DNA of 64,000 bases from an uncultured Pelagibacteraceae bacterium (lineage in GTDB: Bacteria; Pseudomonadota; Alphaproteobacteria; Pelagibacterales; Pelagibacteraceae), in NCBI GenBank assembly GCA_902521355.1, contig CABYRT010000004.1, positions 1 through 64,000 on the forward strand, given 5' to 3'. Numbering within the stretch: position 1 is the first letter of the stretch; every line of letters starts with the position of its first letter. Positions 26,510 to 39,147 of this stretch are shown here, piece by piece. Position numbers and translations under genes: made by a program. Under the pieces are notes generated by a model. The model was not told where the DNA came from. It made no database searches and was given only the letters and a program-made list of their open reading frames with translations.

Positions 26510-28224
26510 ATATCTGCGTAAGTTTTAACCTCGTTTTTACCACCTGGATGGGTAGGTGCACCTAAATAAGCTGGACCTACTGTTTGAGCATATTTCCAAA
26601 GAGTTCCGTTTCCAAAGTTCATTTTTCTTTGTTTCCATTTCTTTTTTCTCAAACTAAGCTCTTTTTTACTTAATCTAACGTTAATAGTCCCCTTTTTTGC
26701 ATCTATATCAATTATATCTCCGTTCTTTAAAAGGGCTATTGGGCCGCCTATAGAGGCCTCAGGACCCACATGACCGATACAGAAGCCTCTGGTAGCCCCA
26801 GAGAACCTACCGTCCGTTATAAGGGCTACTTTCTCCCCTTTTCCTTGTCCATAAATTGCAGCTGTTGTCTGCAACATTTCTCTCATTCCCGGACCACCTT
26901 TGGGACCTTCATATCTAATTATAATTATATCGCCGTCTTTGTATTTTCTTTCTTTTACAGCTTTGTAAGCTTTTTCTTCAGAGTCAAAACATCTTGCTCT
27001 TCCAGTAAATTGTAATTTTTTTAAACCTGCAATTTTAACAATTCCACCTTCTGGAGCTAAATTACCTCTTAATCCAACAACACCACCAGTTGGTGTAATT
27101 GGATTTTTATAACTTCTCATTACTTTTTGTTTTGGATTAAATTTCACATTTTTTAAATTCTCTTTCATTGTCTTTCCTGTAACAGTCATACAATCTCCAT
27201 GGATATATCCACCATCGTAAAGAGTTTTTAAAAGCATTGGAACACCACCTGCTTCCCACATATCTTTTGCAACATATTTTCCACCTGGTTTTAAATCAGC
27301 AAGATAAGGAGTTCTTTTAAAAATTTTTGCAACATCCATTAAATCAAATTTAATTCCAATTTCATTTGCAATAGCTGGTAAGTGTAAACCTGCATTAGTA
27401 GATCCACCTGTAGCAGCAACAACTGTTGCAGCATTTTCTAATGCTTTTCTTGTAACAATATCTCTTGGTCTAATATTTTTTTCTAAAAGTTTCATTACAG
27501 CTTTACCGCTGTTAACGGCATACTTATTTCTTTCTTTATAAGGAGCAGGTGTTCCTGCTGAATATGGTAGGGCTAATCCAATTGCTTCTGAAACACATGC
27601 CATTGTATTTGCAGTAAATTGACCACCACAAGCACCTGCACTTGGACAAGCTTTTAATTCTAATTTTCTAAGGGCGTGAGCTGTCATTTTTTTTGAAGTA
27701 TATTTTCCAACACCTTCAAAAACATCAACAACAGTTACATCCTTACCTTCAAATCTACCTGGAAGTATTGAACCACCATAAATAAATACACTAGGAATAT
27801 TTAATCTCACCATAGACATCATTAGACCTGGTAAAGATTTATCACATCCTGCTAAACCAACTAAAGCATCATAACAATGACCTCTTACAGTTAATTCAGT
27901 AGAATCTGCAATTACATCTCTTGAAATCAATGAAGATTTCATTCCTTCATGACCCATAGCGATACCATCAGTAACTGTTATTGTACAAAACTCTCTAGGA
28001 GTTCCTCCTGATGAATTTACGCCTTGTTTTACAAATTGGGCTTGTTTCATTAAATTAATATTACAAGGTGCAGCCTCATTCCAAGTTGAAACAACACCAA
28101 CAAAGGGTTTTGCTACATCTTTTTCGGTTAAATCCATTGCATAATAAAAGGATCTTTGTGGAGCTCTATCAGCACCTACAGTTGTATATCTACTTGGTAG
28201 TTTTTTTTTATTAAATTTCCGCAT
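26506..28224 (-). CDS. ilvD: Dihydroxy-acid dehydratase
   Basis: [47 protein letters not shown]. Confidence 0.96.
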   Translation of the reverse strand: MRKFNKKKLPSRYTTVGADRAPQRSFYYAMDLTEKDVAKPFVGVVSTWNEAAPCNINLMKQAQFVKQGVNSSGGTPREFCTITVTDGIAMGHEGMKSSLISRDVIADSTELTVRGHCYDALVGLAGCDKSLPGLMMSMVRLNIPSVFIYGGSILPGRFEGKDVTVVDVFEGVGKYTSKKMTAHALRKLELKACPSAGACGGQFTANTMACVSEAIGLALPYSAGTPAPYKERNKYAVNSGKAVMKLLEKNIRPRDIVTRKALENAATVVAATGGSTNAGLHLPAIANEIGIKFDLMDVAKIFKRTPYLADLKPGGKYVAKDMWEAGGVPMLLKTLYDGGYIHGDCMTVTGKTMKENLKNVKFNPKQKVMRSYKNPITPTGGVVGLRGNLAPEGGIVKIAGLKKLQFTGRARCFDSEEKAYKAVKERKYKDGDIIIIRYEGPKGGPGMREMLQTTAAIYGQGKGEKVALITDGRFSGATRGFCIGHVGPEASIGGPIALLKNGDIIDIDAKKGTINVRLSKKELSLRKKKWKQRKMNFGNGTLWKYAQTVGPAYLGAPTHPGGKNEVKTYADI

Positions 28225-30851
28225 TATAGACTTTCTAAAGTATAATTTAATTTATTAACATCTTTTTCTAAATTAATAAAGTTAGACTTTTCTTGCTCAA
28301 CAATATCATTTGGAGCTCTTTCAATAAAACTTTTATTATTTAGCCTTGTATTAATTTTTTCCATCTCTTTCTCAATTTTATTCTTTTTATTTAATAATGT
28401 TTCTTTAATTTTTGACAAATCTACATCTTCATCAAAGTAAATTTTAAATATTTCACCTTTAATGACCAAGTTTGCCGAAGGTTTTTTTATATCCTCAGTT
28501 ACAAATTCATTAATTCTGCCAATTTTTTTTAATGTATTGGAGTTATTTTCAATAAATTTCTTAATTTCAGGATTTATTTTATTCACTAGTATTTTAACAA
28601 ATGAACCTGGGCTTATTTCTATTTCATTTTTAAAAGACCTAATAGATGAGACAAATTCGATTATTTCATTTACTTCATCAGAGTCTTTATCTTTATTAGA
28701 AATGGCTTCAGACCAGTTTTTTAACATAAGAAAATCTTTTCCATCTTTATCCAATTTATTTTTCAACCATATTTCCTCGGTTAGAAAAGGTATGAATGGG
28801 TGTAAAATAACTAGAATTTGAGTAAATATGAAGCTAGCTACATTTCTTGTTTCTTCGATATTTTCATTATTTTCTGAATAAAAGACAGTTTTAGATAATT
28901 CTAAATACCAATCACAGAACGAATGCCATACAAATTGATATGCAATTCTTGCAGCCTCATCAAATCGATAACTATCTATTGATTTTTTAATCTTTTCATT
29001 AGTGTTAGTGAATTCAACAAAAATCCATTTATTAATATTTAGTTTTAAATCATTAGGCGTTTCTATATTTTCAAATTTACAATCGTTTTGAATGAGAAAA
29101 TTATTAGCGTTCCATATTTTATTTAAAAAATTTCTATAACCTTTAACTCTATCCTCTGATAACTTTACATCTCGTCCAGGAGATGCCATTGACAAAAGTG
29201 TAAATCTTAAAGCATCAGCACTATATTTTTCTATTAATTCTAATGGATCAATTACATTGCCTTTAGACTTTGACATTTTTTGACCTTTTTCATCTCTAAC
29301 TAATGCATGGACATAAATATTTTTAAAAGGTTCTTTGTTTTGAAATTCCATTCCAAACATAATCATTCTTGCAACCCAAAAGAAAATTATATCAAATCCT
29401 GTTACCAATACTGAAGTTGGATAAAATTTTTCTAAATATTCATTTTTTTCTGGCCATCCTAAAGTTGCAAAAGGCCATAAACCAGATGAAAACCATGTAT
29501 CAAGAACATCTGGATCTCTAATTAATTCAACATCTTTTTTATAATGTTCTTTAGCTAATTTATTAGCACCTTCTTCTGTTTCATCTACAAATATTTCTCC
29601 ATCAGGTCCATACCATGCAGGTATTTGATGACCCCACCAAAGCTGTCTTGAAATACACCATGGTTCTATATTATCCATCCATTGAAAATATGTTTTTGTC
29701 CAATTAACTGGAAAAAAATTAGTTGTTTTATTATTTACTATTTCTTTTGCTTTTATTGAAAGCTTCTTAGCATCTGCAAACCATTGCTCAGTTAAATAAG
29801 GTTCAATTATAGAATTAGATCTATCACCATAAGGAACTTTATTTTTAATTTTTTCTTCTTTAACAAATAATTCTTTATCAGTTAGTTCTTTTAAAATTCT
29901 TTTTCTAGCTTCAAATCTATCAAGTCCAATATAATTATCAGGAGCATTTTCATTGATTTTTCCATCTGGTGTAAAAACATTTATAACTTCTAAATTATTT
30001 CTCTCTCCTACATCATAATCATTGAAGTCATGTGCTGGCGTAATTTTAACAGCTCCAGTCCCTTGTTCTGGATCTGCATAATCATCTTCTATAATTTTTA
30101 TTTTTCTATCGACAATTGGAACTATGACATTTTTATTTACTAATGATTTATATCTTTCATCTGATGGATTAACTGCAACTGCTGTATCTCCTAACATGGT
30201 TTCTGGTCTAGTAGTTGCAATAGTTATAAATTTATCTGTTCCTTCGATTGGATATTTGATGTGATATAGTTTTGAATTAACTTCTCTTTGATCTACTTCT
30301 AAATCCGATATTGCCGTTTTTAATACAGTGTCCCAATTTACTAATTTTTTTGATTTGTAAATTAATCCATTTTTGTACATTTCAACAAAAACTTTTAATA
30401 CAGATTTTGATAGATTTTCGTCCATGGTGAAGGCATTTCTAGACCAATCACACGAACAACCTAATTTTTTTAATTGATTAATAATAATATCACCATACTG
30501 ACCTTTCCATTCCCAAACTTTTTCTATGAATTTATCTCTACCTAAATCATTTTTATCTATACCTTCAGATTTAAGTTTTTTTTCTACTAATGCCTGTGTA
30601 GCAATACCTGCATGGTCAGTTCCTGGTTGCCATAAAGTTTCAAAATTATTCATTCGATGATATCGAGTTAATAAGTCTTGAATAGAATTATTTAATGCAT
30701 GTCCCATATGAAGACTACCAGTTACATTTGGTGGTGGGATGACTATCGAAAATTGTTTTTTATTAGATTTTGGTTTAAATAATTTTTTTTCTTCCCAATA
30801 AGAATAAATCTTATTTTCAACATTTTCGTGAATATATTTGTCTGAACTCAT
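28224..30851 (-). CDS. valS: Valyl-tRNA synthetase
   Basis: [43 protein letters not shown]. Confidence 0.97.
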   Translation of the reverse strand: MSSDKYIHENVENKIYSYWEEKKLFKPKSNKKQFSIVIPPPNVTGSLHMGHALNNSIQDLLTRYHRMNNFETLWQPGTDHAGIATQALVEKKLKSEGIDKNDLGRDKFIEKVWEWKGQYGDIIINQLKKLGCSCDWSRNAFTMDENLSKSVLKVFVEMYKNGLIYKSKKLVNWDTVLKTAISDLEVDQREVNSKLYHIKYPIEGTDKFITIATTRPETMLGDTAVAVNPSDERYKSLVNKNVIVPIVDRKIKIIEDDYADPEQGTGAVKITPAHDFNDYDVGERNNLEVINVFTPDGKINENAPDNYIGLDRFEARKRILKELTDKELFVKEEKIKNKVPYGDRSNSIIEPYLTEQWFADAKKLSIKAKEIVNNKTTNFFPVNWTKTYFQWMDNIEPWCISRQLWWGHQIPAWYGPDGEIFVDETEEGANKLAKEHYKKDVELIRDPDVLDTWFSSGLWPFATLGWPEKNEYLEKFYPTSVLVTGFDIIFFWVARMIMFGMEFQNKEPFKNIYVHALVRDEKGQKMSKSKGNVIDPLELIEKYSADALRFTLLSMASPGRDVKLSEDRVKGYRNFLNKIWNANNFLIQNDCKFENIETPNDLKLNINKWIFVEFTNTNEKIKKSIDSYRFDEAARIAYQFVWHSFCDWYLELSKTVFYSENNENIEETRNVASFIFTQILVILHPFIPFLTEEIWLKNKLDKDGKDFLMLKNWSEAISNKDKDSDEVNEIIEFVSSIRSFKNEIEISPGSFVKILVNKINPEIKKFIENNSNTLKKIGRINEFVTEDIKKPSANLVIKGEIFKIYFDEDVDLSKIKETLLNKKNKIEKEMEKINTRLNNKSFIERAPNDIVEQEKSNFINLEKDVNKLNYTLESL

Positions 30852-30966
30852 GGATAATTATTTTATAAATTAATCATATCAATAAACAACAATGAAATTA
30901 TCCGTTAAATTTATAGACTAAATTATAAAATTAATTATATATGTCCTCATTGAATATTTAATTCAT

Positions 30967-31040
30967 GGCAACGTGGCGGAATGGTTACGCAGAGGATTGC
31001 AAATCCTTGTATCCCGGTTCGATTCCGGGTGTTGCCTCCA
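30967..31040 (+). tRNA. tRNA-Cys(GCA)
   Basis: Cloverleaf with acceptor GGCAACG/TGTTGCC, U discriminator, encoded CCA, anticodon GCA. Confidence 0.93.
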
Positions 31041-31093
31041 CAATTTATTTTTGTTGAGATAATATAAAAAAAAAGTAAGTTGTGATTTTACAT

Positions 31094-31169
31094 TCCTCGG
31101 TAGCTCAGTTGGTAGAGCAGTTGACTGTTAATCAATTGGTCGCAGGTTCGAGTCCTGCCCGAGGAGCCA
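31094..31169 (+). tRNA. tRNA-Asn(GTT)
   Basis: Acceptor TCCTCGG/CCGAGGA, anticodon GTT, encoded CCA. Confidence 0.95.
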
Positions 31170-31181
31170 ATTGAAAATCAG

Positions 31182-31556
31182 TTATCCTGTTTTAGAAATA
31201 TTTACTTGGTTGATCTGAATGTTTTTACTAAACTTAATTTTTTGATCTTGAGTAAGTTCAGAATAAACTTTAACTAAAAAATTATAGTTAACATTCATAT
31301 GACCTTCTTTAGATTTTTCTAAATTTATCAAATATTCTGAAAAATCTTCAAAAAAATAGTTTATTGGTACTTTAAGATAGTTAGATAGTTGTAGTAATCT
31401 AATCGAACTTACACCATTTGTTCCTTTTTCATATTTTTGTATTTGTTGAAATGTAACATTTATTGCTTTTGCGACTTTAGTTTGCGTTAAACCTAAAGCC
31501 AAACGTCTAAGTTTTAATTTATTACCTAGATGTTTATTGAAATTTTCTTCCATCAA
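31182..31556 (-). CDS. XRE/Cro-CI family helix-turn-helix regulator
   Basis: KLRLRRLALGLTQTKVAKAINVTFQQIQKYEKGTNGVS. Confidence 0.88.
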   Translation of the reverse strand: MMEENFNKHLGNKLKLRRLALGLTQTKVAKAINVTFQQIQKYEKGTNGVSSIRLLQLSNYLKVPINYFFEDFSEYLINLEKSKEGHMNVNYNFLVKVYSELTQDQKIKFSKNIQINQVNISKTG

Positions 31557-31698
31557 AGACCCCTCTTTAATTAAAAATAATAAGTTGAGTTAATAGAAAT
31601 CAAAAAGTTATTTCAAGTAAAATAATTTTAAAAAGAATAATAATTTTTAAGATTTTATAAAGCTGTCAAGCGACTTTTTAGCAATTTAGTTATAATTT

Positions 31699-32433
31699 TT
31701 ATAATATTTGGCTCAAAAAAAGCTTTGTTCTATCGCTTTTTGGGTTAGCAAAAAACTCTTTTGTTTCTGCCTGTTCTACTATCATACCTTCATCCATAAA
31801 AATAACTTCATCTGCAACTTCTTTTGCAAACCCCATCTCATGTGTTACAACAATCATAGTCATACCAGCCTTAGCTAAATTAACCATTGCATCTAAAACT
31901 TCTTTAATCATTTCAGGATCTAATGCTGACGTTGGCTCATCAAAAAGCATTATTTTTGGCTCCATACACAACGCTCTCGCTATTGCACATCTTTGTTGTT
32001 GACCACCAGAAAGTTGGCCCGGATATTTATAAGCTTGATCAGCAATCTGAACTTTTTCTAAATGCTTTAAAGCTAATGCCTCAGCATCTTTTTTAGGCAT
32101 TTTTTTTACCCATATTGGTGCCAATGTGCAGTTATCCAATATTGATAAATGAGGAAATAAATTAAATTGTTGAAAAACCATTCCAACCTCAGCTCTTATT
32201 TGTTCTATATTTTTTGTCTCTTCAGTTAATTCAGTTCCATCAACAACAATTGATCCTTCCTGGTGTTCTTCAAGTCTATTAATACATCTAATTAATGTAG
32301 ATTTACCTGAACCAGACGGACCACAAACAACAATTTTTTTATTTTTCTCTACGTCTAAATTAATGTTTTTTAAGACTTGGAAATCTCCAAACCATTTATT
32401 CATCTCTTTTATTTGAATTATTTTATCTGACAT
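31699..32433 (-). CDS. aapP: General L-amino acid ABC transporter ATPase
   Basis: Polar amino acid ABC ATPase motifs; aap gene order. Confidence 0.92.
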   Translation of the reverse strand: MSDKIIQIKEMNKWFGDFQVLKNINLDVEKNKKIVVCGPSGSGKSTLIRCINRLEEHQEGSIVVDGTELTEETKNIEQIRAEVGMVFQQFNLFPHLSILDNCTLAPIWVKKMPKKDAEALALKHLEKVQIADQAYKYPGQLSGGQQQRCAIARALCMEPKIMLFDEPTSALDPEMIKEVLDAMVNLAKAGMTMIVVTHEMGFAKEVADEVIFMDEGMIVEQAETKEFFANPKSDRTKLFLSQIL

Positions 32434-33875
32434 TATCTCTCAGTTTTATATTTTTGCTCTAAATTATAACTATATTTACTCATTGCATAGCAAATAATAA
32501 AAAATACTATTGAAGCAAACACATAACCTTCCATAGCAAAACCTAACCATTCAGGATTTGTTTTCGCAAGATTAAGCATTCCTACGATTTCCAAAAGACC
32601 AACAACAAAAATTAGAGGTGTATCTTTTACAAGTGCTAAAAATGTATTAGCTATACCTGGAATTACTAATTTAAGGGCTTGTGGTAAAATCACAAATATA
32701 TGCATTTTCCAGTAACCCATTCCTAAGGATTTTGCAGCATCATATTGTCCTCTAGGTAAAGCCTGTAAACCACCTCGAATTACCTCTGCTACATATGCAG
32801 CTTCAAACAATGATATAGCAATTATAACTCTAACTAGTTTATCTATAAACATGTCCTCTGGTAAAAACATGGGAAACATAACAGACGACATAAACAAAAC
32901 TGTTATTAAAGGAACTCCTCTCCAAAATTCTATAAATCCAATAGAAATGTATTTAATTATTGGTAAATCAGATCTTCTTCCTAAAGATAAGAATAATCCA
33001 ACTGGAAAACAGAATATTAAACAGAAAAATGAAACTATAAAAGTTAGTGATAATCCACCCCAAGCTCCAGTTTCAACCCATTCGAAAGCTTGTATCTTTC
33101 CTAATTCAATTAGTTCTTCATAAAAAAATACATACTTTAATAATATATAAATCGTGATCGGTATTATTAAAAAATAATACATTTTAAATTTCGAAGGGAT
33201 AAAGAAACCAATTATAATAGAGATCACTGCTGCAATAATTCCATATGAAAAATCAAAAAATATTGGACCACCAGAAATAAAAAAGAATATAAATAAAAAT
33301 GCAATTATTGGATAAATTACAACATAATATAATGTTAGATATTTTTTAAATTTTTCTGTTGCAAAAAATCCTACTCCACCGAGAAAAGCAAGAGCAATAA
33401 AAGATAAATTTATTCTCCACTGTTCAGCATTTGGATACATTCCATACATAAATCTATTAAACCAAGTTTTTATATAAGCCCAACATGCTCCAGATCCAGA
33501 ACATGCATCCTTTGAGTCACCAGCAAAATTAGCATCGATTATAAACCAACTCAAAAGTGGTGGAAGCGATTTTATAACTGCAAAAATAATTAATAACGAC
33601 AAAAGAGCATTAAATTTATTTGTATTAATATTTTTGTTAACAATGTCTAAAAATTTTAAACCTGAATATTCAATTCTTATTAAATGCAAGCCAATAAAAC
33701 CTATTATTAGAGGTAAAAAGTAACTTATTGATCCTGGTAGAAAACTAGTCAAATCTAAACTGAAAAAAGAATTCAAGAATACAATTAAAATACTGAGAGA
33801 GAATAAACTAATACCTGAATACAAGTAAGCGTAAAGATTATTTTTGTCTGGTGATAAAAAATTTAATTTATTCAT
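32433..33875 (-). CDS. aapM: General L-amino acid ABC transporter permease
   Basis: HisM-type permease, [13 protein letters not shown], operon position. Confidence 0.9.
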   Translation of the reverse strand: MNKLNFLSPDKNNLYAYLYSGISLFSLSILIVFLNSFFSLDLTSFLPGSISYFLPLIIGFIGLHLIRIEYSGLKFLDIVNKNINTNKFNALLSLLIIFAVIKSLPPLLSWFIIDANFAGDSKDACSGSGACWAYIKTWFNRFMYGMYPNAEQWRINLSFIALAFLGGVGFFATEKFKKYLTLYYVVIYPIIAFLFIFFFISGGPIFFDFSYGIIAAVISIIIGFFIPSKFKMYYFLIIPITIYILLKYVFFYEELIELGKIQAFEWVETGAWGGLSLTFIVSFFCLIFCFPVGLFLSLGRRSDLPIIKYISIGFIEFWRGVPLITVLFMSSVMFPMFLPEDMFIDKLVRVIIAISLFEAAYVAEVIRGGLQALPRGQYDAAKSLGMGYWKMHIFVILPQALKLVIPGIANTFLALVKDTPLIFVVGLLEIVGMLNLAKTNPEWLGFAMEGYVFASIVFFIICYAMSKYSYNLEQKYKTER

Positions 33876-35020
33876 TATTTTTCTTTAATTGCTATTTTTT
33901 TATTATACCAATTCATAAATATTGAGATTGTTATGCTTAAAGTTAAATAAGTTAACATTGTAATTGAAACAATTTCGATCGCTCTTCCCGTTTGCATCAA
34001 AGCTGTTCCTGCAAAAACAAGTACTAAGTCTGGATATGCAATAGCAGCAGCAAGAGAAGAATTCTTTGTTAAATTTAAATATTGATTGGTTGTTGGAGGA
34101 ATTATAATCCTCAATGCTTGAGGCATAACGACTAATTTAAGAACTTGATTAGGAGTTAAACCAATTGAAGCTGCAGCTTCTTTTTGACCTTTGCTAACAC
34201 CCTGAACACCAGCTCTTACACATTCAGCTATAAAAGTTGCAGTGTATAAAGATAAAGCTAATGCTAATGAAATTAATTCTGGAGGTAATTTAAGGCCACC
34301 TTTATAAGTAAAGGATGTTTGTGATAGTTGTTCAATAACCGGTATTTCAATCGATGCATTAACCCCGCCTAGTAAAAAACTTAATAATGGTAAAATAATT
34401 AAAAGACCAATTGAAATTAACAAAACAGGAGTTTGAATTCCTTGATTTTCTTGTTTTTTTTTTGCGTATAACCTTACAAAGAATATAGCTATTATTGCTG
34501 CAATTACTGAATAAATAAAAATATTTAAATTATTCCAAACAAAAGCAGGAATAAAAAAACCTTTAATTGTTAAAAAGAAAACCCCAAAAATTGGTTCTGC
34601 TTTTTCTGGTAAAGGTAATGCTCTTAAAGCAGCAAAATACCAAAAGAATATTTGTAATAGCAAAGGAATGTTTCTAAAAAATTCCACGTAAATTGCTGCA
34701 GTTCTCTCAATCAAGTAATTACTTGATAATCTAGCTATTCCAACAACAACTCCAATTATAGTTGCAAATACAATTCCAATAACTGAAACTAAAATAGTAT
34801 TTAAAAGTCCAACTAGATAAGCTCTAAAATAAGAGTGTGAACCATCATATTCTATTAGAGAAAACTGTACATCAAATGAGGATTCTTGAGTTAAAAAACC
34901 ATAACCGAATGTGATACCCCTATTTTCCATATTAACTTGAGCGTTATATGAAAAGAAACCGAATACTAGAATAACAACTACTAGCGTAAGTAACTGAGGT
35001 AATATTTTCTTAAAATTCAC
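33875..35020 (-). CDS. aapQ: General L-amino acid ABC transporter permease
   Basis: YVEFFRNIPLLLQIFFWYFA, operon position. Confidence 0.9.
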   Translation of the reverse strand: MNFKKILPQLLTLVVVILVFGFFSYNAQVNMENRGITFGYGFLTQESSFDVQFSLIEYDGSHSYFRAYLVGLLNTILVSVIGIVFATIIGVVVGIARLSSNYLIERTAAIYVEFFRNIPLLLQIFFWYFAALRALPLPEKAEPIFGVFFLTIKGFFIPAFVWNNLNIFIYSVIAAIIAIFFVRLYAKKKQENQGIQTPVLLISIGLLIILPLLSFLLGGVNASIEIPVIEQLSQTSFTYKGGLKLPPELISLALALSLYTATFIAECVRAGVQGVSKGQKEAAASIGLTPNQVLKLVVMPQALRIIIPPTTNQYLNLTKNSSLAAAIAYPDLVLVFAGTALMQTGRAIEIVSITMLTYLTLSITISIFMNWYNKKIAIKEK

Positions 35021-35043
35021 TGTTAGTATGATTTATAAAAAAA

Positions 35044-35066
35044 AGGGCTAGAAAAATCTAGCCCTC
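35044..35066 (-). terminator. Stem-loop between aapJ and aapQ (attenuator)
   Basis: AGGGCTAGA-aaaaa-TCTAGCCCT. Confidence 0.7.
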
Positions 35067-35087
35067 TTTATATTCTTTTTAAAAGAA

Positions 35088-36128
35088 TTATCTTGCTGGT
35101 GGTACGTAAAGAATTCCACCTTTTGTCCATAACTCATTTGGACCTCTGTCAGGAAGAATTCCAGTGTCAGCTATATTTCTTTTATAGCTTTCACCGTAGT
35201 TACCAACTTGCTTGATTATTCTTAAACTCCACTCATTATCTAAACCTAGAGCAGCTCCTAATTCACCTTCAGCACCAACTAATCTTTTTACAGCTGGATT
35301 ATCAGAAGTTTTCATCATATCAGCATTTGCTGATGTTACGCCATACTCTTCAGCTTCGATCATAGTGTTTAGTGACCATCTTACGATATCTTCCCAAACA
35401 GAATCACCTTGTCTAACAACTGGGCCTAATGGCTCTTTTGAAATAGTTTCAGGTAATACCATGTGGTCATCTGGGTTGCTCAATTTAATTCTTTGAGCAG
35501 CTAAACCAGATTTATCTGTAGTATATGTATCACATCTACCAGCGTCATATGCCGCTACAACTTCGTCAGCTTTTTCAAAAGTGACTGGCTCATATTTAAT
35601 TCCTTTAGAATTAAAGAAATCTCTCATATTAAGCTCTGTTGTAGTTCCAAGGTTAGTACATGCAGAAACACCAGCTTTAAAATCATTCACTGATGAAATT
35701 CCTGAATTTTTTCTAACCATAAAACCTTGACCATCGTAGAAGTTTACTCCTACGAAAGTAAGACCGATATCCGCATCCCTTGAAAGAGTCCAAGTAGTAT
35801 TTCTAGATAGAATATCTATCTCGTTAGATGTTAATGCAGTGAATCTTTCTTTAGCGCTTAGTGGAGTAAATTTAACTTTACTTGAATCACCTAGCACTGC
35901 AGCAGCTACTGCTCTACATACATCAACGTCAACACCAGTCCAGTTTCCTGCAGCATCAGCATTAGAAAATCCTGGTAGACCTTGTGAAACACCACATCTC
36001 ACAAAACCTTTTTTTTGAGTGTTTTTAAGAGTTTTTGACTTTTTGGCAGCCATAGTTTCTGTTGTAAAAGTGAACAGAACAGCAAACATAGCAACAACTG
36101 AAGTCAATCGTTTTACTAATTTAAACAT
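35088..36128 (-). CDS. aapJ: General L-amino acid ABC transporter substrate-binding protein
   Basis: KKGFVRCGVSQGLPGFSNADAAGNWTGVDVDVCRAVAAAVLGD. Confidence 0.94.
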   Translation of the reverse strand: MFKLVKRLTSVVAMFAVLFTFTTETMAAKKSKTLKNTQKKGFVRCGVSQGLPGFSNADAAGNWTGVDVDVCRAVAAAVLGDSSKVKFTPLSAKERFTALTSNEIDILSRNTTWTLSRDADIGLTFVGVNFYDGQGFMVRKNSGISSVNDFKAGVSACTNLGTTTELNMRDFFNSKGIKYEPVTFEKADEVVAAYDAGRCDTYTTDKSGLAAQRIKLSNPDDHMVLPETISKEPLGPVVRQGDSVWEDIVRWSLNTMIEAEEYGVTSANADMMKTSDNPAVKRLVGAEGELGAALGLDNEWSLRIIKQVGNYGESYKRNIADTGILPDRGPNELWTKGGILYVPPAR

Positions 36129-36259
36129 TATATATTCCTCTTGTTTATTTATTTGTTAACAAATAATTCAAAGTTATTTTTGAATTGTCCAAGTAAAGCA
36201 GAAACAATGAAACGCATCAATATAAAATTAATGGCAAAATTTACGCATTATTTGGATTT

Positions 36260-36336
36260 TGGCGCGCTCTGAAGGATTCGAACCTTCGACCTACGGTTTA
36301 GAAAACCGTTGCTCTATCCAGCTGAGCTAAGAGCGC
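36260..36336 (-). tRNA. tRNA-Arg(TCT)
   Basis: Minus-strand GCGCTCT...TTCTAAA...AGAGCGCGCCA cloverleaf. Confidence 0.94.
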
Positions 36337-36360
36337 ATAAAGTTGATTTATAATACTAAA

Positions 36361-37770
36361 TTAATTTTTGAAAAGAAATTTTTTTAATAAAATAATCACA
36401 GTTAATAGTTCAATTCTTCCAATAATCATAAAAATAATTAATGAAATTTTACTAAACATATTAAAATTGTAAAAATCTAGTTTAGCCAGATTATACATTT
36501 CAGAATTAACAGTGTTCATTATAGTTAAAATACCTAATTTAAAAGATACTTCAAAATCTAAGTTAGAAACAGTTAACAATATTGTTATTATGAATAAAGA
36601 AAATATAAAAATGATTATTGCGAAAAAATATTTATTAATATCATTAATACTAGCACTAATTTTATTTAAAGATAATTTATTTGAATAAATTTGGTTTGGT
36701 TTTGAATGAGATAACAAATTATTTAAAGAAAATTTAATTAAAGTTAAAACTTTTATTACTCTTAAACCTGAGCTTGTTGAAAAAAAAGAACCACCAAGAA
36801 TTACAAGTATAAGAAAAACAAAAAAAAGATTTTTAGGTACTTGTTCAAATGAAATTCCTATATTTGAAACGCTACTTGAAATAGAAACTAGTACATTCAA
36901 AAAATTATTATTATAATTAAAAAAAATAAAAGATAATACAATTACAATTAAAAGATAAATTAGAATATTAATATCTTCACTTAAATAATTAATATTTTTT
37001 TTCTTAAAAAAAATTAGATTAAAAATAAAAAAAAGACTAAAAAAAGGAAATAACATCGATATCGATAGAACAATTTTACTTATATCTGTAGCAAATGTAG
37101 TGTCAAAATTACTATTAGGTAAAAAACCACCAGATGATATTATTGTAAGAGAGTAGTTATAAGCTTCATAAGATCTTATATTTACTAATTTTAACATAAA
37201 AAAAATTAAAATTGTCATAGATAAGTAAATAACTATTATTTTAAATATCTGTTTAAATATTTCTGAAGAATTTAAAGAAATATAATTTGTCAAAGATCTT
37301 TTTAAATTTTCATCAAATACATCTATAAGTAATAATATTGAAAATAAAAAATATAAACCACCAATCCATTGTGAACTTGATCTCCACAAAATTAATGTTT
37401 GATCTAATTGATTCAAATCATTAAAAATTGTAAAACCTGTAGAAGTAAAACCAGAAATAGCCTCAAAATAACAGTTAATTAAACCTAAGCTATTTATATT
37501 AAATAAATAAGGTAAAGATATAATGGCAGGTAGTATTAGATAACCAATTAAAACAATTATAATTCTCTCAAACAAATTAATTTTCTCATATTTGTATTTA
37601 TTAAATAGAAAAAGAAAAAGTCCAATTATTAGAGATATTAAAAATGTAAAAATATAACTACTAAGGTTATTTAAAAGATTAAAATAATAAGAATAAATAA
37701 TATTAAAAAATGAAAAAAAACTTATAATAAGAAAAAAGATGCCAAAATATTTTAGGCCGAAGATATTCAT
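36361..37770 (-). CDS. trkH: Potassium uptake protein TrkH family
   Basis: EAISGFTSTGFTIF, GGSFFSTSSGLRVIK; next to trkA. Confidence 0.85.
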   Translation of the reverse strand: MNIFGLKYFGIFFLIISFFSFFNIIYSYYFNLLNNLSSYIFTFLISLIIGLFLFLFNKYKYEKINLFERIIIVLIGYLILPAIISLPYLFNINSLGLINCYFEAISGFTSTGFTIFNDLNQLDQTLILWRSSSQWIGGLYFLFSILLLIDVFDENLKRSLTNYISLNSSEIFKQIFKIIVIYLSMTILIFFMLKLVNIRSYEAYNYSLTIISSGGFLPNSNFDTTFATDISKIVLSISMLFPFFSLFFIFNLIFFKKKNINYLSEDINILIYLLIVIVLSFIFFNYNNNFLNVLVSISSSVSNIGISFEQVPKNLFFVFLILVILGGSFFSTSSGLRVIKVLTLIKFSLNNLLSHSKPNQIYSNKLSLNKISASINDINKYFFAIIIFIFSLFIITILLTVSNLDFEVSFKLGILTIMNTVNSEMYNLAKLDFYNFNMFSKISLIIFMIIGRIELLTVIILLKKFLFKN

Positions 37771-37773
37771 TTA

Positions 37774-39147
37774 TTAGATAGAGCTAATTCTAAACAAATT
37801 CTCCACTAAAGGTAATTGGTCTCTTTTAGCTAACAATACAACTGTATCGTCTTTCTGAAATATATATTTAGATGAAGGAAGTATAAACTTATTATCTCTT
37901 AAAATTGCACCTACACGAATTTCATCAGGCAAATCTGCATTTTTTAACTCTTTATTAACTAATTCTGATGATTCAATAATGTCAGCTTCAATAACTTCGT
38001 ATTCTCCGTTTAAGATTGTGTAAGCATTCTCAATTGTACCTTTATGAACATGTTTTAATATACTCGAAACTGTGCTCATTCTGGGATCAATTAGATCATC
38101 AATTTTTAAAGATGATTGTAAGAGTGAATAATTAGGTTTGTTAACTAATGCCATAGTTCTTTTATCTTTTGAGAATTTCTCAACAAGAACACTTACCATA
38201 AGATTATCTTCATCGTCGTTTGTTAAAGCTAATACAGTTTCAACTTCATCTAAATTAGCTTCATTTAATACATCTTCATCCAAACCATTTCCATTTATAA
38301 CAATTGTATCATTTAAATAATTTGCAATATGTTCAGCTCTATTTTTATCTTTCTCAATAATTTTTACTCTAGCTTCTTCAAAATTGTTTTCTATATTTGA
38401 GGCAAGATTAAATCCAATATTGCCACCACCTATAATAAGTATCTTATTTGCAATTTTTTCATTATGTCCAAAGACTTTAAGTGTCTCTTCCATTTGATTT
38501 GAATTAACAATAACATAAGCCTTATCATTATGTTGAAGTTTGTCATCTTTCTTTAATATTTTGAAACTTTCTTCTCTGATAACGCCTAATATATATGCAT
38601 TTAAATTTGGAAATTTATTAGTTAATTCTTTTAATTTAGTTTCATGGATTGGACATTTTTCATCAATTAAGATTTCTAATAATCTGAGTTTATTTTCTGC
38701 AAATGGAACATTATCTAAAGCGCCTGGTGCTTCTAGCTTTCTTTGTAGTGATTTAGCAATTTCTAACTCAGGAGAAATTACATAATCTATTGGTAAATTA
38801 TCTTTGTTAAATAATTTTGAAAATTTTGGATCTAAATATTCTTGAGATCTGATTCTAGCGATTTTTTTTGGTACTTTGAACAATGAATATGCGATTTGAC
38901 AAATAAGCATATTTATTTCGTCATTTCTTGTTACAGCTATTAACATATCGGCCTCTGCTGTATTAGCCCTGTCTAAAATTTCAGGAGAAGTAGCTTTGCC
39001 TACAATCGCTTTTACATCGAGAGACTCATTAATTTTTTGGATATCATCACTTGATTGATCAATTACAGTTATAGAATGGTTTTGCTCAGTTAGTAGTTTG
39101 GCTATAGTAAATCCTACTCTGCCAGCACCACAAATTATTATATTCAT
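37774..39147 (-). CDS. trkA: Trk system potassium transporter TrkA
   Basis: Two NAD-binding RCK halves (IICGAGRVGFTIAKLL; ILIIGGGNIGFNLA). Confidence 0.94.
   Translation of the reverse strand: MNIIICGAGRVGFTIAKLLTEQNHSITVIDQSSDDIQKINESLDVKAIVGKATSPEILDRANTAEADMLIAVTRNDEINMLICQIAYSLFKVPKKIARIRSQEYLDPKFSKLFNKDNLPIDYVISPELEIAKSLQRKLEAPGALDNVPFAENKLRLLEILIDEKCPIHETKLKELTNKFPNLNAYILGVIREESFKILKKDDKLQHNDKAYVIVNSNQMEETLKVFGHNEKIANKILIIGGGNIGFNLASNIENNFEEARVKIIEKDKNRAEHIANYLNDTIVINGNGLDEDVLNEANLDEVETVLALTNDDEDNLMVSVLVEKFSKDKRTMALVNKPNYSLLQSSLKIDDLIDPRMSTVSSILKHVHKGTIENAYTILNGEYEVIEADIIESSELVNKELKNADLPDEIRVGAILRDNKFILPSSKYIFQKDDTVVLLAKRDQLPLVENLFRISSI

Noticed and set aside
28462-28821. 119-aa ORF antisense to valS
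   Set aside because: Mirror frame of conserved synthetase; no RBS or homology recognised
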